Shown: piece after piece, positions 1 through 9,600 of the stretch
How positions within the stretch are numbered: the first letter of the stretch is position 1
How the letters are laid out: every line of letters starts with the position of its first letter
Assembly: GCA_964291275.2 (NCBI GenBank)
Contig: OZ219800.1
Location: 124,001-188,000 of the forward strand
Direction of reading: 5' to 3'
DNA: 64,000 bases
From: Bin80 sp964291275
Lineage (GTDB): Bacteria; Bacteroidota; Rhodothermia; Rhodothermales; Bin80
Program-made: the position numbers and the translations under genes
The notes under the pieces: model-generated
Told to the model about the DNA's origin: nothing
Seen by the model: only the letters and a program-made list of their open reading frames with translations
Database searches by the model: none

Positions 1-1
1 A

Positions 2-250
2 GCAAAGCCTCATCCACAACCATATTTAATTGGCACTGAGCGCTTGGGAATGAGGCCTGAAGAATGCATCGTTGTTGAGGACTCCAAGTATGGGATAGTA
101 AGTGCACTACGTGCAGGGTGCCACGTTTTGGGGTTAGCAACAACATTTTCACGCGATGCACTACATGATGCCGGCGCCCATGCTGTTTTTGGTTCAATAG
201 AAGCAATTGAGCCACACATAAAGGAGCTACTAAGCCCTACGGTTGTGTAG
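2..250 (+). CDS. HAD-family phosphatase/phosphoglucomutase-like, C-terminal part (5' end outside window)
   Basis: The frame is open from the first bases of the window to a TAG at 248-250, so this is the 3' end of a longer gene. The visible protein begins AKPHPQPYL, which fits the HAD motif III lysine-proline segment. It continues with RPEECIVVEDSKYGI, the motif IV region whose acidic pair (E/D) binds Mg2+, followed by a G-x-A-G-like stretch typical of the beta-phosphoglucomutase/haloacid dehalogenase group. Such enzymes are cytosolic phosphatases or phosphomutases acting on small phosphorylated sugars. The cap domain and the nucleophile Asp are not in the window, so the substrate cannot be inferred. 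Family assignment is secure; specific function is not. Confidence 0.8.
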   Translation, partial: AKPHPQPYLIGTERLGMRPEECIVVEDSKYGIVSALRAGCHVLGLATTFSRDALHDAGAHAVFGSIEAIEPHIKELLSPTVV

Positions 251-313
251 ATCCTCAGCGTTACCGATAATTACACCTACCTTTACATAGTCTGAGTCAA
301 ACACATAAAATCA

Positions 314-2461
314 ATGAGGCGTGAGACTATCTTGCTCATTGCTGTTGCTCTATGCAGCTGCACAACAGACCAAAGCTCAACAAGCACAAGCGATCCATAT
401 ACCGATTGGTCCGTCTATCTGGGTGATGCTACGAGCAGCCATTATAGCACTCTTGATCAGATTAATCGAAGTAATGTGGCTGATCTAGCATTGGCCTGGA
501 CCTACAATTCTGGCGATGCGGATAGTACCGGCCGTACTCAGATGCAGTGTAATCCCATTATCATAGGCTCTACTTTGTATGCCACTTCACCAGGGTTAAA
601 GGCCATTGCCCTGGATGCAGCAACTGGACAGGAGATATGGCGTTTTGATCCGTTTGAGGCCGGAGCTGTAGCTGAGGGGCGCGGGATAAACCGGGGGGTA
701 AGTTATTGGGCTGGTGATGATCAGCACGAGGCGCGTATCCTTTATTCTGCCGGATCCAGGCTGTTTGCATTGAATGCATCAACCGGCAAACCTATTAGCG
801 CATTTGGAGAAGAAGGATCTGTCAATTTGCGCGAAGGTATGGATCGCGACGTTACAGATTTATCCGTAGCGGCCAGAACACCCGGTATCATCTACAAGCA
901 TCTACTGATACAAGGCACATCTTTATCTGAGGGCATACGCTCTGCACCAGGTCATATCCGAGCCTACGATGTACGCACAGGAGAGCTTGTCTGGATCTTT
1001 CACACAATCCCCCACCCTGATGAATTTGGGTATGAGACATGGCCACCAAACGCCTATTTATACAGTGGAGGAGCCAACGCATGGAGCGGATTAAGCCTGG
1101 ATGAAGAACGTGGAACAGTCTTTCTCCCCACCGGATCGGCAGCCTTTGATTTTTGGGGTGGCAATCGCATTGGTGAAAATCTTTATGCCAATTCTGTACT
1201 AGCGCTTGATGCCATGACAGGTGAACGTAAATGGCACTTCCAGATTGTACATCATGATATTTGGGATCGTGACCTGCCGGCTGCCCCCAACCTTGTCACT
1301 GTAGTGCATGATGGCCGCCGCATTGATGCAGTAGCACAGGTCACAAAAAGCGGACATGTATTTCTTCTTGACCGGGACACTGGAACTCCTCTTTTCCCGG
1401 TGGAAGAACGCCCATTCCCACCCTCAGATCTAGAGGGTGAAGAAGCTTGGGAAACTCAACCGATTCCGCTACAACCTCCGCCCTTCGCACGTCAGAGGTT
1501 CAATGAAGAGGACGTAACAAATATCTCACAGGAGTCTCACGACTACGTGCTGGAGCATCTCAGGCAGGTTCGTTCTGACGGCCAATTCGTACCACCGAGT
1601 GTACAGGGAACAATCATTTATCCAGGATTTGACGGGGGAGCTGAATGGGGTGGTGCTGGATATGATCCAACCACGGGCATACTGTACGTCAATAGTAACG
1701 AAATGGCCTGGATTCTCACTATGGTCCCGTTGAACCCGCATGGGGCGACTACGGGAGAAGGCCTGTATGCCCGCTACTGTGCAGGTTGTCACGGTACTGG
1801 ATTGGAGGGTTCCCCTACCGGTGATATGCCCGCATTGACCGGATTAGAATCCCGGATGTCGAAAGATGATGTGAGTGAACAGATTGCCCGGGGCGTTGGC
1901 TTTATGCCATCCTTTGGTTTTCTGGAATCAGGTGAGGTATCTGCAATCGTAGAATTTCTTTTCGGAGAGGACGGGAAAACTTCAATTGAACTGGAAGAAA
2001 CCGATGCCGAGCTCAGCACGTTTTTTGCCGGCTCTCCATATGGGCATACCGGATATAATAGATTCTTCGACCAGGACGGATACCCAGCGGTCAAACCTCC
2101 TTGGGGAACACTAAATGCGATAAACCTGAACACTGGCACGATTGACTGGTCCGTGCCGCTGGGGGAATTTCCAGAGTTGACTGCCCGGGGCATTCCACAA
2201 ACCGGCACAGAAAACTACGGTGGACCTGTGGTTACTTCTGGTGGTCTGCTCTTTATTGCAGCCAGTAAGGATGAGCGTTTTCGGGCCTTCGACAAGGAGA
2301 CCGGTGCTGTACTATGGGAGACGCAGCTGCCCGCAGGTGGATATGCAACACCTGCCACTTACGAAGTTAATGGAAAGCAGTACGTAGTTATTGCTGCAGG
2401 AGGAGGCAAAATGGGCACAAAATCCGGGGATGCTTATTTGGCATTCGCACTGCCTGACTAG
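314..2461 (+). CDS. PQQ-dependent dehydrogenase with C-terminal cytochrome c domain
   Basis: A 715-residue secreted quinoprotein dehydrogenase. The N-terminus is a short signal segment (MRRETILLIAVALCSC) with a Cys at 16 that could be a lipobox-like site. The start of the propeller reads DWSVYLGDATSSHYSTLDQI, as in membrane-type glucose/alcohol quinoproteins. PQQ-propeller repeats fill most of the chain (for example LDAATGQEIWRFDP, AYDVRTGELVWIF, FDKETGAVLWE). A haem c site CAGCH lies at residues 489-493, inserted before the last blades, so electrons probably pass from PQQ to haem c and then to the respiratory chain in the periplasm. Such enzymes oxidise alcohols or sugars; the substrate is not predictable here. 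The gene stands alone on this strand, and the insertion-sequence island begins about 170 bp downstream. Confidence 0.9.
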   Translation: MRRETILLIAVALCSCTTDQSSTSTSDPYTDWSVYLGDATSSHYSTLDQINRSNVADLALAWTYNSGDADSTGRTQMQCNPIIIGSTLYATSPGLKAIALDAATGQEIWRFDPFEAGAVAEGRGINRGVSYWAGDDQHEARILYSAGSRLFALNASTGKPISAFGEEGSVNLREGMDRDVTDLSVAARTPGIIYKHLLIQGTSLSEGIRSAPGHIRAYDVRTGELVWIFHTIPHPDEFGYETWPPNAYLYSGGANAWSGLSLDEERGTVFLPTGSAAFDFWGGNRIGENLYANSVLALDAMTGERKWHFQIVHHDIWDRDLPAAPNLVTVVHDGRRIDAVAQVTKSGHVFLLDRDTGTPLFPVEERPFPPSDLEGEEAWETQPIPLQPPPFARQRFNEEDVTNISQESHDYVLEHLRQVRSDGQFVPPSVQGTIIYPGFDGGAEWGGAGYDPTTGILYVNSNEMAWILTMVPLNPHGATTGEGLYARYCAGCHGTGLEGSPTGDMPALTGLESRMSKDDVSEQIARGVGFMPSFGFLESGEVSAIVEFLFGEDGKTSIELEETDAELSTFFAGSPYGHTGYNRFFDQDGYPAVKPPWGTLNAINLNTGTIDWSVPLGEFPELTARGIPQTGTENYGGPVVTSGGLLFIAASKDERFRAFDKETGAVLWETQLPAGGYATPATYEVNGKQYVVIAAGGGKMGTKSGDAYLAFALPD

Positions 2462-3887
2462 GAACTACCAAATGGCGGACGGTGGTTCTTAGTATCCCAG
2501 ATAAAATACTCTCTTCGGCGTTTTTAACATCTGAAGCCTAAGTCTTCGGGCCACAATTCTATAAACAGAAGTACCCCTGACGTCGTAAGGGAGAACTCCC
2601 GTATAACTGAACTTCCCCCTTTCTGTTGGGGCTTCCGCTTTTTAAGTGGGTTTGATGTCAGAATTAGGCTGAACAAGTAAGTGCTGGAATAGATTCGGGA
2701 TTGATTTCGTTGTTATCTTAGCTGCGTTTTTGTGACGAAAATCAATCACAATCATTTACCAACGATGGAACAACGTATACAAGACATAAATCATCTTTTA
2801 GGGATTGAATCTCCTTGGGAGATTTCGGAGATCAAGCAAGACAAGACGGCTTTTACGGCTGAGATTCATGTAATCTGTTCAAAGGGTTCGGTATTGCACT
2901 GTCCAGAGTGTGGGGAAGTTTGTCCTGGATACGACCATCGTCTTCGGAAATGGCGCCACACGGATATCTGCGAGTATCGGACGAGCGTGGTTGCGAAAGT
3001 TCCCCGTGTGGCCTGTTCGGAGCATGGGATCAAGACCGTTTCGGTCCCTTGGGCGGATGCGCGGATGCGTTTTACAATGGCTTTTGAAAGAAAGGTAATT
3101 GACTGGTTGCAGGATACAACCAGTATTTCAACGGTGGCCACCAGGCTGGGCGTCAGTTGGACGATGATCGCCAACATCATGGCGCGTGCGGTAAAGCGCG
3201 GACTCGCCCGTAGAGAGCCGCAACCGGTTCCCCATATATGTGTGGACGAGACCTCGTACAAAAAGGGCCATAAGTATATCACGGTGGTTTCGGATTCCCA
3301 AACGGGCACGGTGCTGTTTGTCAAGGAAAAGCGCACCCATACGAGTCTGGATGCCTATTATGAGGACTGTTCGGCTGCGCAACTGGAAGCGATTGAGAGT
3401 GTGAGCATGGATATGTGGCCCGCCTACATCAAGTCCACGAAAAAACATGTTCCAGATGCAGAATCCAAGATTTCATTTGATCGTTTTCATGTGATGAAAA
3501 AGATTGTAGAGGCGGTGGATAAAGTTCGTCGGCAGGAGAACCGGGAATTGCGGAAAGCGGGCATTGAGGATCTCACCGGAACCAAGTACGACTGGCTCAC
3601 CAATCGGGAGAATATGTCTGCCCGACAAAAGAAACGATTCCAGCAATTAAAGCACAGTTCGCTGAAAACGGCGCGTGCATGGGCCATCAAGGAACTGTCC
3701 CAGAAATTGTGGCACTATGTCAGTCGTACTTGGGCCCTCAAGGGCTGGAAGCGCTGGTTATCCTGGGCCATGCGTTGTCGACTTGAACCCATGAAAAAAG
3801 CTGCTAAGACGGTTAAGAATCATCTATGGGGAATCATAAATGCGATCGTTCTAAAAGTTAGTAATGGCCCAGCTGAAAGCATAAATA

Positions 3888-5797
3888 GTGCTTGTCAGAG
3901 AATAGGTCATTTTTGCGATTCTTGCTATACTCATAACAATCTGGGCCCATAATTGTGGCGTCGTTGGTGGAGTTTCGGGGGAATCAGGTGCCTTTCGGCT
4001 TGCTGAATGGTCACTGGAAGACATTTTTTGCTCTCCGATGCAGCTGGGACGCGACCATGCGTGCCAACCCGACGTATGTCTGCCTTTCCGCTTATGGCGG
4101 AGCCTGTCCAAATTCCTTCGGTAGGATTACAGCGGCGCTACGCCGCTCGTTTTCGGGCCTGATGCCAGCGCTTGAGCCGCTCTTCTTTCCGCTTCAACTG
4201 CAAGCCAAGACGATGCACGTTGGCCGCGACCACAGAGAGCGCCACCGTGCGACCAAACCCCTCCTTACCATGCGTACGCACCAAGTCCAGTCCGCGCTGG
4301 TTCAAATTGTTGATCGCGGATTCTACCGCCGGATGCTGACGACGACCCTCCACAAAGTCCGGAGCGGATGCGCGCTCCTTGTCCGCATGACTTAAACGAC
4401 CCCGCTTCGGCATAATCACCAGTTCCAGAATTTGCTCCAATGCGCGCCGGTTGTGTTCCGATGAATACCCCGTATCCATGCTGCACGAAGTCAGGGACGG
4501 GTACAGTGTCTTGGCCTCCCGTAAAAAATCCACGATCATTGACGAATCGCCCCCCTCGTAGAGCACCTGGTAGTAAAGAATGTACCGATGCTGGTCCTCC
4601 AAGACGCAGACCGGGAGGCCCAACTCCGCCTGTACCCCCGCCTTACCTTTGCTGATCCAACGCGTATGCGGCTCGTGAACCGAGAAAATCTTCTCCGAAT
4701 GCGGAATCTTTTCGCCCCTGAGCAACCGCCGATCCACCTGATCGATCAGTTTCAAGCTGCATTCCAGGTAATGTAGCCCCTTATCACTGCAATCTGCCCC
4801 CAACCTCCGCTGCGAAGCCAACGCCTTCTTCATCAGCTTTCTGCAGTGGCACAGGTATTTGCGCACCCGATCACGACGACGCCAGCCCCGTGACCTGCGT
4901 ACCCCTTGAAACAAACGATCAAGCCGCTTTTCCCAATCCGACGCCTTGCGCCAGCCCGGCAGGCCGTGCGAACGGCTCATACGTGCCGACTCCCGAAGCA
5001 AACAACCCACCGCATCCCTTAGCAGATTCACATCCGTAGGCCAATGAACATGCGTCTTCGTCACCGCTGAATCTACCCTGCAACGTAACCCTTCCTCCTG
5101 GGCCTTCTTCGTAAGTTCTGCGTGCCCATGTTCCACCACAACCTTGTTGATCTTGCCCAGTAACTCCTCCGATAACAAACTCACATTGTCCAGAATCGTC
5201 TGTACATGGTATTCCGGTTCCTCTTCCTCGCGCCAACCACCATGCCCAAGCATCTGGCGCAGGAGCTTGTCGTTGTTCGCCATATGCGTCAGTCGATCAT
5301 AATCGCAATTCAGGGCCTGCTTCAGCATCCCCAGAACGAAAATCCTCCACAGATCCATCCCCCGGCGCCCCAATTTGTGACTGACTCCCGAAGCCACACC
5401 CCCTTCCAAAAGCTCGAAAATCTTCGCTCGCGTCTTTGCATTCTTGTATATCGAACGCAAACCACGCAATACCGCCGGAATGTCATCCCGGCTTCGGGGG
5501 GCAAGCTCAATCTCTTCAATCGGAACCTGCCCAAACGCGCGTTGGGCTTCCATTACTACACGCATGGCAACAAAGGGGCGAATGTACACGCTTAAACGCC
5601 CAAATCAGACCTCTTACCCCAAAATTGCCGCCAGATTCGCAAATTCATTCATCCTCCTGCGATGACCACGCCTATGCGATGAGAACCCCAAATACAGGCT
5701 AAATCCTGACCAAATCCACCAAAAATGACCAAATCTGCTCCCAAATACCCGAATTCATCGTATAATCCCACGACCAAAATCATTTTCTGGCAAGCAC
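3888..5797 (-). mobile_element. ISNCY-family insertion sequence (copy A), complete, 1910 bp
   Basis: Terminal inverted repeats begin GTGCTTGTCAGAGAATAGG at 3888 and, read inward from 5797 on the other strand, GTGCTTGCCAGAAAATGA. The flanks are TAAATA at 3882-3887 and TAAATA at 5798-5803, a 6-bp target duplication inside the ISL3 transposase gene; the uninterrupted sequence is seen in copy 2. The element carries one long transposase gene on the minus strand. The same terminal sequence recurs at 6420, marking the end of a second, truncated member of the family. Confidence 0.9.
4138..5589 (-). CDS. ISNCY-family DDE transposase
   Basis: A 483-residue protein in the form typical of ISNCY transposases. 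An N-terminal block contains SRDDIPAVLRGLRSIY and GRRGMDLWRIFVLGMLKQAL, followed by YDRLTHMANNDKLLRQMLG. The DDE-type core includes RVDSAVTKTHVHWPTD, SCSMDTGYSS and a final HPAVESAINNLNQRGLD. An internal start at the Met at residue 9 (about 5565) is equally plausible, since the paralogous copy B begins in that register. The gene is uninterrupted and lies wholly inside the terminal repeats, so the element could be active. It would catalyse cut-and-paste or copy-in movement; the mechanism of this family is not well defined. Confidence 0.9.
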   Translation of the reverse strand: MYIRPFVAMRVVMEAQRAFGQVPIEEIELAPRSRDDIPAVLRGLRSIYKNAKTRAKIFELLEGGVASGVSHKLGRRGMDLWRIFVLGMLKQALNCDYDRLTHMANNDKLLRQMLGHGGWREEEEPEYHVQTILDNVSLLSEELLGKINKVVVEHGHAELTKKAQEEGLRCRVDSAVTKTHVHWPTDVNLLRDAVGCLLRESARMSRSHGLPGWRKASDWEKRLDRLFQGVRRSRGWRRRDRVRKYLCHCRKLMKKALASQRRLGADCSDKGLHYLECSLKLIDQVDRRLLRGEKIPHSEKIFSVHEPHTRWISKGKAGVQAELGLPVCVLEDQHRYILYYQVLYEGGDSSMIVDFLREAKTLYPSLTSCSMDTGYSSEHNRRALEQILELVIMPKRGRLSHADKERASAPDFVEGRRQHPAVESAINNLNQRGLDLVRTHGKEGFGRTVALSVVAANVHRLGLQLKRKEERLKRWHQARKRAA

Positions 5798-5949
5798 TAA
5801 ATAGCCGCATCAAAACCGTCAAAGTTCGTGCGCGTGGATTCCGAAACACACAGCGGTTTGCCCATGCAATTTACTTCTATCTCGGAGGACTGGATCTGTA
5901 CCCCGAAGGCCTCCAAAAACAGGCGCCCCACTCATAAAAGTGAAGAGCC

Positions 5950-6188
5950 ACAAAAATACGCCACAGATCCATGCCCGGCCGACCGTGCCTATGGCTGACC
6001 TCAGACCGCACATGCCTTCGAAGAATCTCAAAGACTTTTGTCCGAACTTTTGCGTCGCCGTGCAACGCCTGCAGCCCCATCAGCACCGCAGGGATGTCGT
6101 CCCGATCCTTGGGATCAAACTTGATATCAGCAATCTGGGCCTGCCAGAGATCGTACTGCGAATCGTACACCTTACGCATAACAGACAA
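5950..6188 (-). pseudogene. ISNCY transposase N-terminal fragment
   Basis: About 80 codons from ATG at 6188 (or the Met at 6179) encode RDDIPAVLMGLQALHGD and HGRPGMDLWRIFV, aligned with residues near the start of the copy A transposase. The match ends at WRIFV; the codons after that (ALHFYEWG) derive from the ISL3 terminal repeat. Only the N-terminal domain survives and the catalytic core is absent, so it is not a functional transposase. Confidence 0.88.
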
Positions 6189-6420
6189 AAGATAACTAGA
6201 TCGAATAAAGCCCCCAGTTTACGGAAAATCCCGAGAATTATGCCCAATCCTCCCCGAATTACCCCGATGCAGCCCAACATTCGCCAGAATAAGCTCCGAG
6301 GTTAAGAGGACCCCCAGACGCCAAAATCAAGCCAAATGGGCCGAAATACGGCCAAATGCCACCAAAGAACCCTACAGAAACATGCTAAACCGACCAATAT
6401 TTATATTTTCGGGCAAGCAC
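5950..6420 (-). mobile_element. ISNCY-family remnant (copy B), one end only
   Basis: The intact outer end is at 6420, read inward on the minus strand as GTGCTTGCCCGAAAATATAA, matching copy A. Inside it is the start of a transposase gene that breaks off exactly at the right end of ISL3 copy 1 (5949). The missing remainder is not found left of ISL3 copy 1, so the rest was deleted or moved elsewhere. This shows the order of events: ISNCY B first, then ISL3, then ISNCY A into ISL3. Confidence 0.85.
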
Positions 6421-6610
6421 TACATATGACCACTTCGGGATTATTCAGTGTCACCATCTATTTTGGTTTGGGAATTCAGGCTAGCGCACAAACCTTCTTT
6501 TTCAAACGAATTCCCCAAATTTGAAACAAAGAAGTTAGCGTATTGTACGTGGGATTTTCGTGCGGATACAGTCCAATGCCCGCTCCCCCTTCTACCATTA
6601 CACGCGCCGA

Positions 6611-9600
6611 ATGATTCTCCTTCTTTCTGCATGCAAACCAAGGGGCGGAAGCTTTTTCATCTCCGCAGCCCTTCTACTAATCCTGGCCTTACTTGCGCCG
6701 ACAGCCTTGGCGCAGAAGAAGCCCACCGACGGCAGTCACGCCCGCCGCAAGCTAGATGCCTTACTTGCGCCAACAGCCTTGGCGCAGGAGGAGCCAGCGT
6801 ACAAGACCGGCGTCGTCGTGGTCCAGTTTGCTCTCGATGTCTCCATTGCCAACAAGGCCGCCCGTGCAGGACTGCAGGATTTTGATCGGCGGGCAGCAGG
6901 TTACGGCGTCCACCTGATTGAGCGCGTGTATCCGTTTCTGGACCACGTGGAGCCAACGCCAAAGACCCGTCGCAACCTTCTGGCACTCCGCCGCACGTAC
7001 TACGTGCGCTATACTGCCGACGTTCTACCGAAAGAGATTGCCTCCGATCTGGCTTCGGCGCCGGGCGTGGTGTATGCCGAGCCAGTGCTGATTAATCGGA
7101 CGCAGGCGGGCCGCGGGCAGCGTGTGGATCCAAACGATCCGCGCTTTGGCGATCAACCGGAGCTTCGTCTGTTGCAGTTACCGGAGGCGTGGGATGTGGT
7201 CAGGGGCGAAGAGGGCGCGCCGCGGGTCGTGATAGCGGTTGTGGGCGGGGGCAGCGAATGGCGCCACGAGGATCTTCGCGCCAACGTGTGGACGAATCCG
7301 GGCGAGGTCGCCGGCAACGGCATTGATGACGACAACAACGGGTTCATCGATGACGTGCACGGCGTCAATTTTGCCAACCAAGACGACAGGGACAACGATC
7401 CGACGGGGTTGCCGGAGACGCCCGGCAGTGCTCTTCACGGCACGGCGAGTGCGGGATCGGCGAGTGCCGTGACCGACAACGGCATAGGCGTAGCCGGTGC
7501 GGCCTGGAACGCCGAGATCATGCATATCAATACCAGTTGCGGGAGAGCTGAAAGCGACGGGGGCATCTGCTACGGCTACGAAGGCATCCTCTATGCGGCC
7601 GCCAACGGAGCGGACATCATCAACGCGAGCTGGGGTGGCCTGGTGGGCACCGATGATCAAGTCACCTCTGACCAGACGCTGGATTTGGCCACGGACATGG
7701 GCGCGCTCGTGGTGGCAGCGGCTGGTAACGACAATCTCAACAACGACCTGTTTCAGTTCTACCCTGCCCGCAATCCTCGGGTGCTGTCGGTGGGTGCCAC
7801 GGAGAAGGCCACACGCCGGCGGGCGGGCTTTTCGAACTACGGGAAGCTGGTGAACGTCTTTGCACCGGGCGTGGGCATTCTGACGACCGGATCCGACAAC
7901 GGGTATGTGCTTGTCAGCGGCACGTCGTTTTCGTCGCCACTGACGGCCGGCGTGGCGGCCTTGGCGAAGACGAGGTTTCCCGAGATGACGCCGGACGCGC
8001 TGCGGGAACACATTCGGCTGACAAGCGACAACATGGACGCGGGGAACCCGGCTTATGCCGGGCAGTTGAGACGCGGGTTTGTCAATGCGCTGGCCGCTGT
8101 TCAGGCGCCGTCCTTGCCCGCGGTACGACTCAAGCGCTGGAGCTGGGCTGACCACGATGGCGACCGCCAGATAGCCTCCGGCGATGTGGTGACGATTACG
8201 GCGATGGTGGTCAACCACCTTTCCGATGCCCGCCAACTCACGGTGGGGCTCGTGGGGGCCGAGCCGTATCCGTTCATAGATCTGGCGGTGGCAGAAGCGG
8301 ATGTCGGTTATCTGGCCAGCGGAAACTCGATTGAGGTCCAATTAGAGTTCAGGATAGCCGCGAACGCGCCTACGAATCAGCGGGTACGATTCTATACGCA
8401 CATCCGTGACGGTGCGCACGCGGACCAGGCGGACATGCTTTCGTTTCAGGTCAACCGTTCGCTGGAGGTGGTGCACCGGAGCCTGAGTGCGTTTTACACG
8501 GCGACGGGCGGCGACAACTGGACAGACAATGACAACTGGGACATCACACGGGTTCCGACAGAGGAGGAGTTGGGCACGTGGGCTGGGGTTGTTCTGAGCG
8601 AGGGATGGCTGGTCGAGTTAGACTTGTCGGACAACAATCTCACGGGACAGTTGCCGCCCGAGCTCGGCAATCTTCCGCAGTTACATGTACTGTCGCTATA
8701 CAACAATTCCCTCGCCGGGGCGATTCCGCCCGAGCTCGGCAATCTCACGCAACTGCAGCACCTGTGGCTGGAGCAGAATTCCCTTACCGGGGTGATTCCG
8801 CCCGAGCTCGGCAACCTCACGCAGCTGCAGTCGCTGTGGCTAGAGCGCAATTCCCTTACCGGGGTGATTCCACCCGAGCTCGGCAACCTCACGCAACTGA
8901 GGGACTTGGATCTGTCCAACAATCATTTGACGGGTGTGCTACCGCGCAGCTTTATGCAGTTGGACAATCTCCAGTCTTTCGACTTTGATGGTCAGGCACT
9001 CTGTGCTCCGGCTGACGATGCGTTTCAGGGTTGGCTCAGCAGTATCCCGGACGTACGCGGTCCGACCTGTGGCCCGTTGCAATTTGTAAATGACGTGGAT
9101 AACCGGACCTTTACCGTGAACCGGCCCGTTGCTTCGTTTGTCCTTCCCGAGGCCACCGGCGGTGCGACTCCGTACACCTATGTGCTGGAGCCTGCACTGC
9201 CCACAGGATTGAACTTTGACGCCTCCTCGCGGACCATTAGCGGCACACCGACAGCGGTCACGCCCGCCGCAAGCTATATGTATTCGGCTGCTGACAACTC
9301 CGGGAACGCCGCCAGTCTGACGTTCACGGTTGAAGTCGTTCCGGCCGTTTCGTTCGGGGACATGATTGCCGATCTGTCCTTTGCTCTCGCACAGCCCATT
9401 GATCCACTCGTTCTTCCCGAAGCCGCAGGAGGCGCTGCTCCAGTAACGTATGTCTTGACCCCCGCGCTTCCGACAGGACTGGCTTTTGACGCTACTGCCC
9501 GCACCTTGACCGGAACGCCGACCGTGGTCACAGATGCTCCAAAGCCGTACAAGTACAGCGCCACCGGGGCAAACGGCTCCCGCGACAGTTTGCTGTTTAC

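Larger units (their letters stand above)
2765..5937 (+). pseudogene. ISL3-family transposase, split by ISNCY insertion
   Basis: The 5' part runs 2765-3887 and the 3' part resumes at 5804, after one copy of the duplicated target TAAATA (5798-5803), ending with TAA at 5935-5937. Joined, they give exactly 418 codons plus stop. The N-terminal zinc ribbon has paired Cys (CPECGEVC, then a Cys/His pair). An HTH segment follows (VATRLGVSWTMIANIM). The DDE core shows HICVDETSYKKGHKY, SVSMDMWPAYI, FDRFHVMKK and the final acidic block GPAESINSRIKTVK. A start at the ATG at 2765 is favoured over the upstream GTG at 2732 because copy 2 begins at the equivalent position. As it stands the gene is disrupted and non-functional, ending in foreign sequence after AESINS. 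Confidence 0.92.
2628..5949 (+). mobile_element. ISL3-family element, copy 1, interrupted by an ISNCY element
   Basis: The left terminal repeat starts near 2628-2630 (GGCTTCCGC then a T-run and AAGTGGG). The right repeat, read on the minus strand from 5949, is GGCTCTTCACTTTTATGAG followed by TGGGG. These two ends match each other and the ends of copy 2 (10222-15135). The element holds one transposase gene and is split at 3888-5797 by an ISNCY element. I cannot find an 8-bp target duplication: the left flank is unrelated DNA while the right flank is a truncated ISNCY element, so a rearrangement or deletion at one end is likely. ISL3 elements move by a DDE transposase with an N-terminal zinc ribbon. 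Confidence 0.85.

Noticed and set aside
7178..8341. Long open frame on the minus strand inside the S8-like gene
   Set aside because: It lies opposite a well-supported protein with recognisable domains; the product has no sensible motifs and reflects GC-rich codon use. The frame at 8939-9931 on the minus strand is rejected for the same reason.
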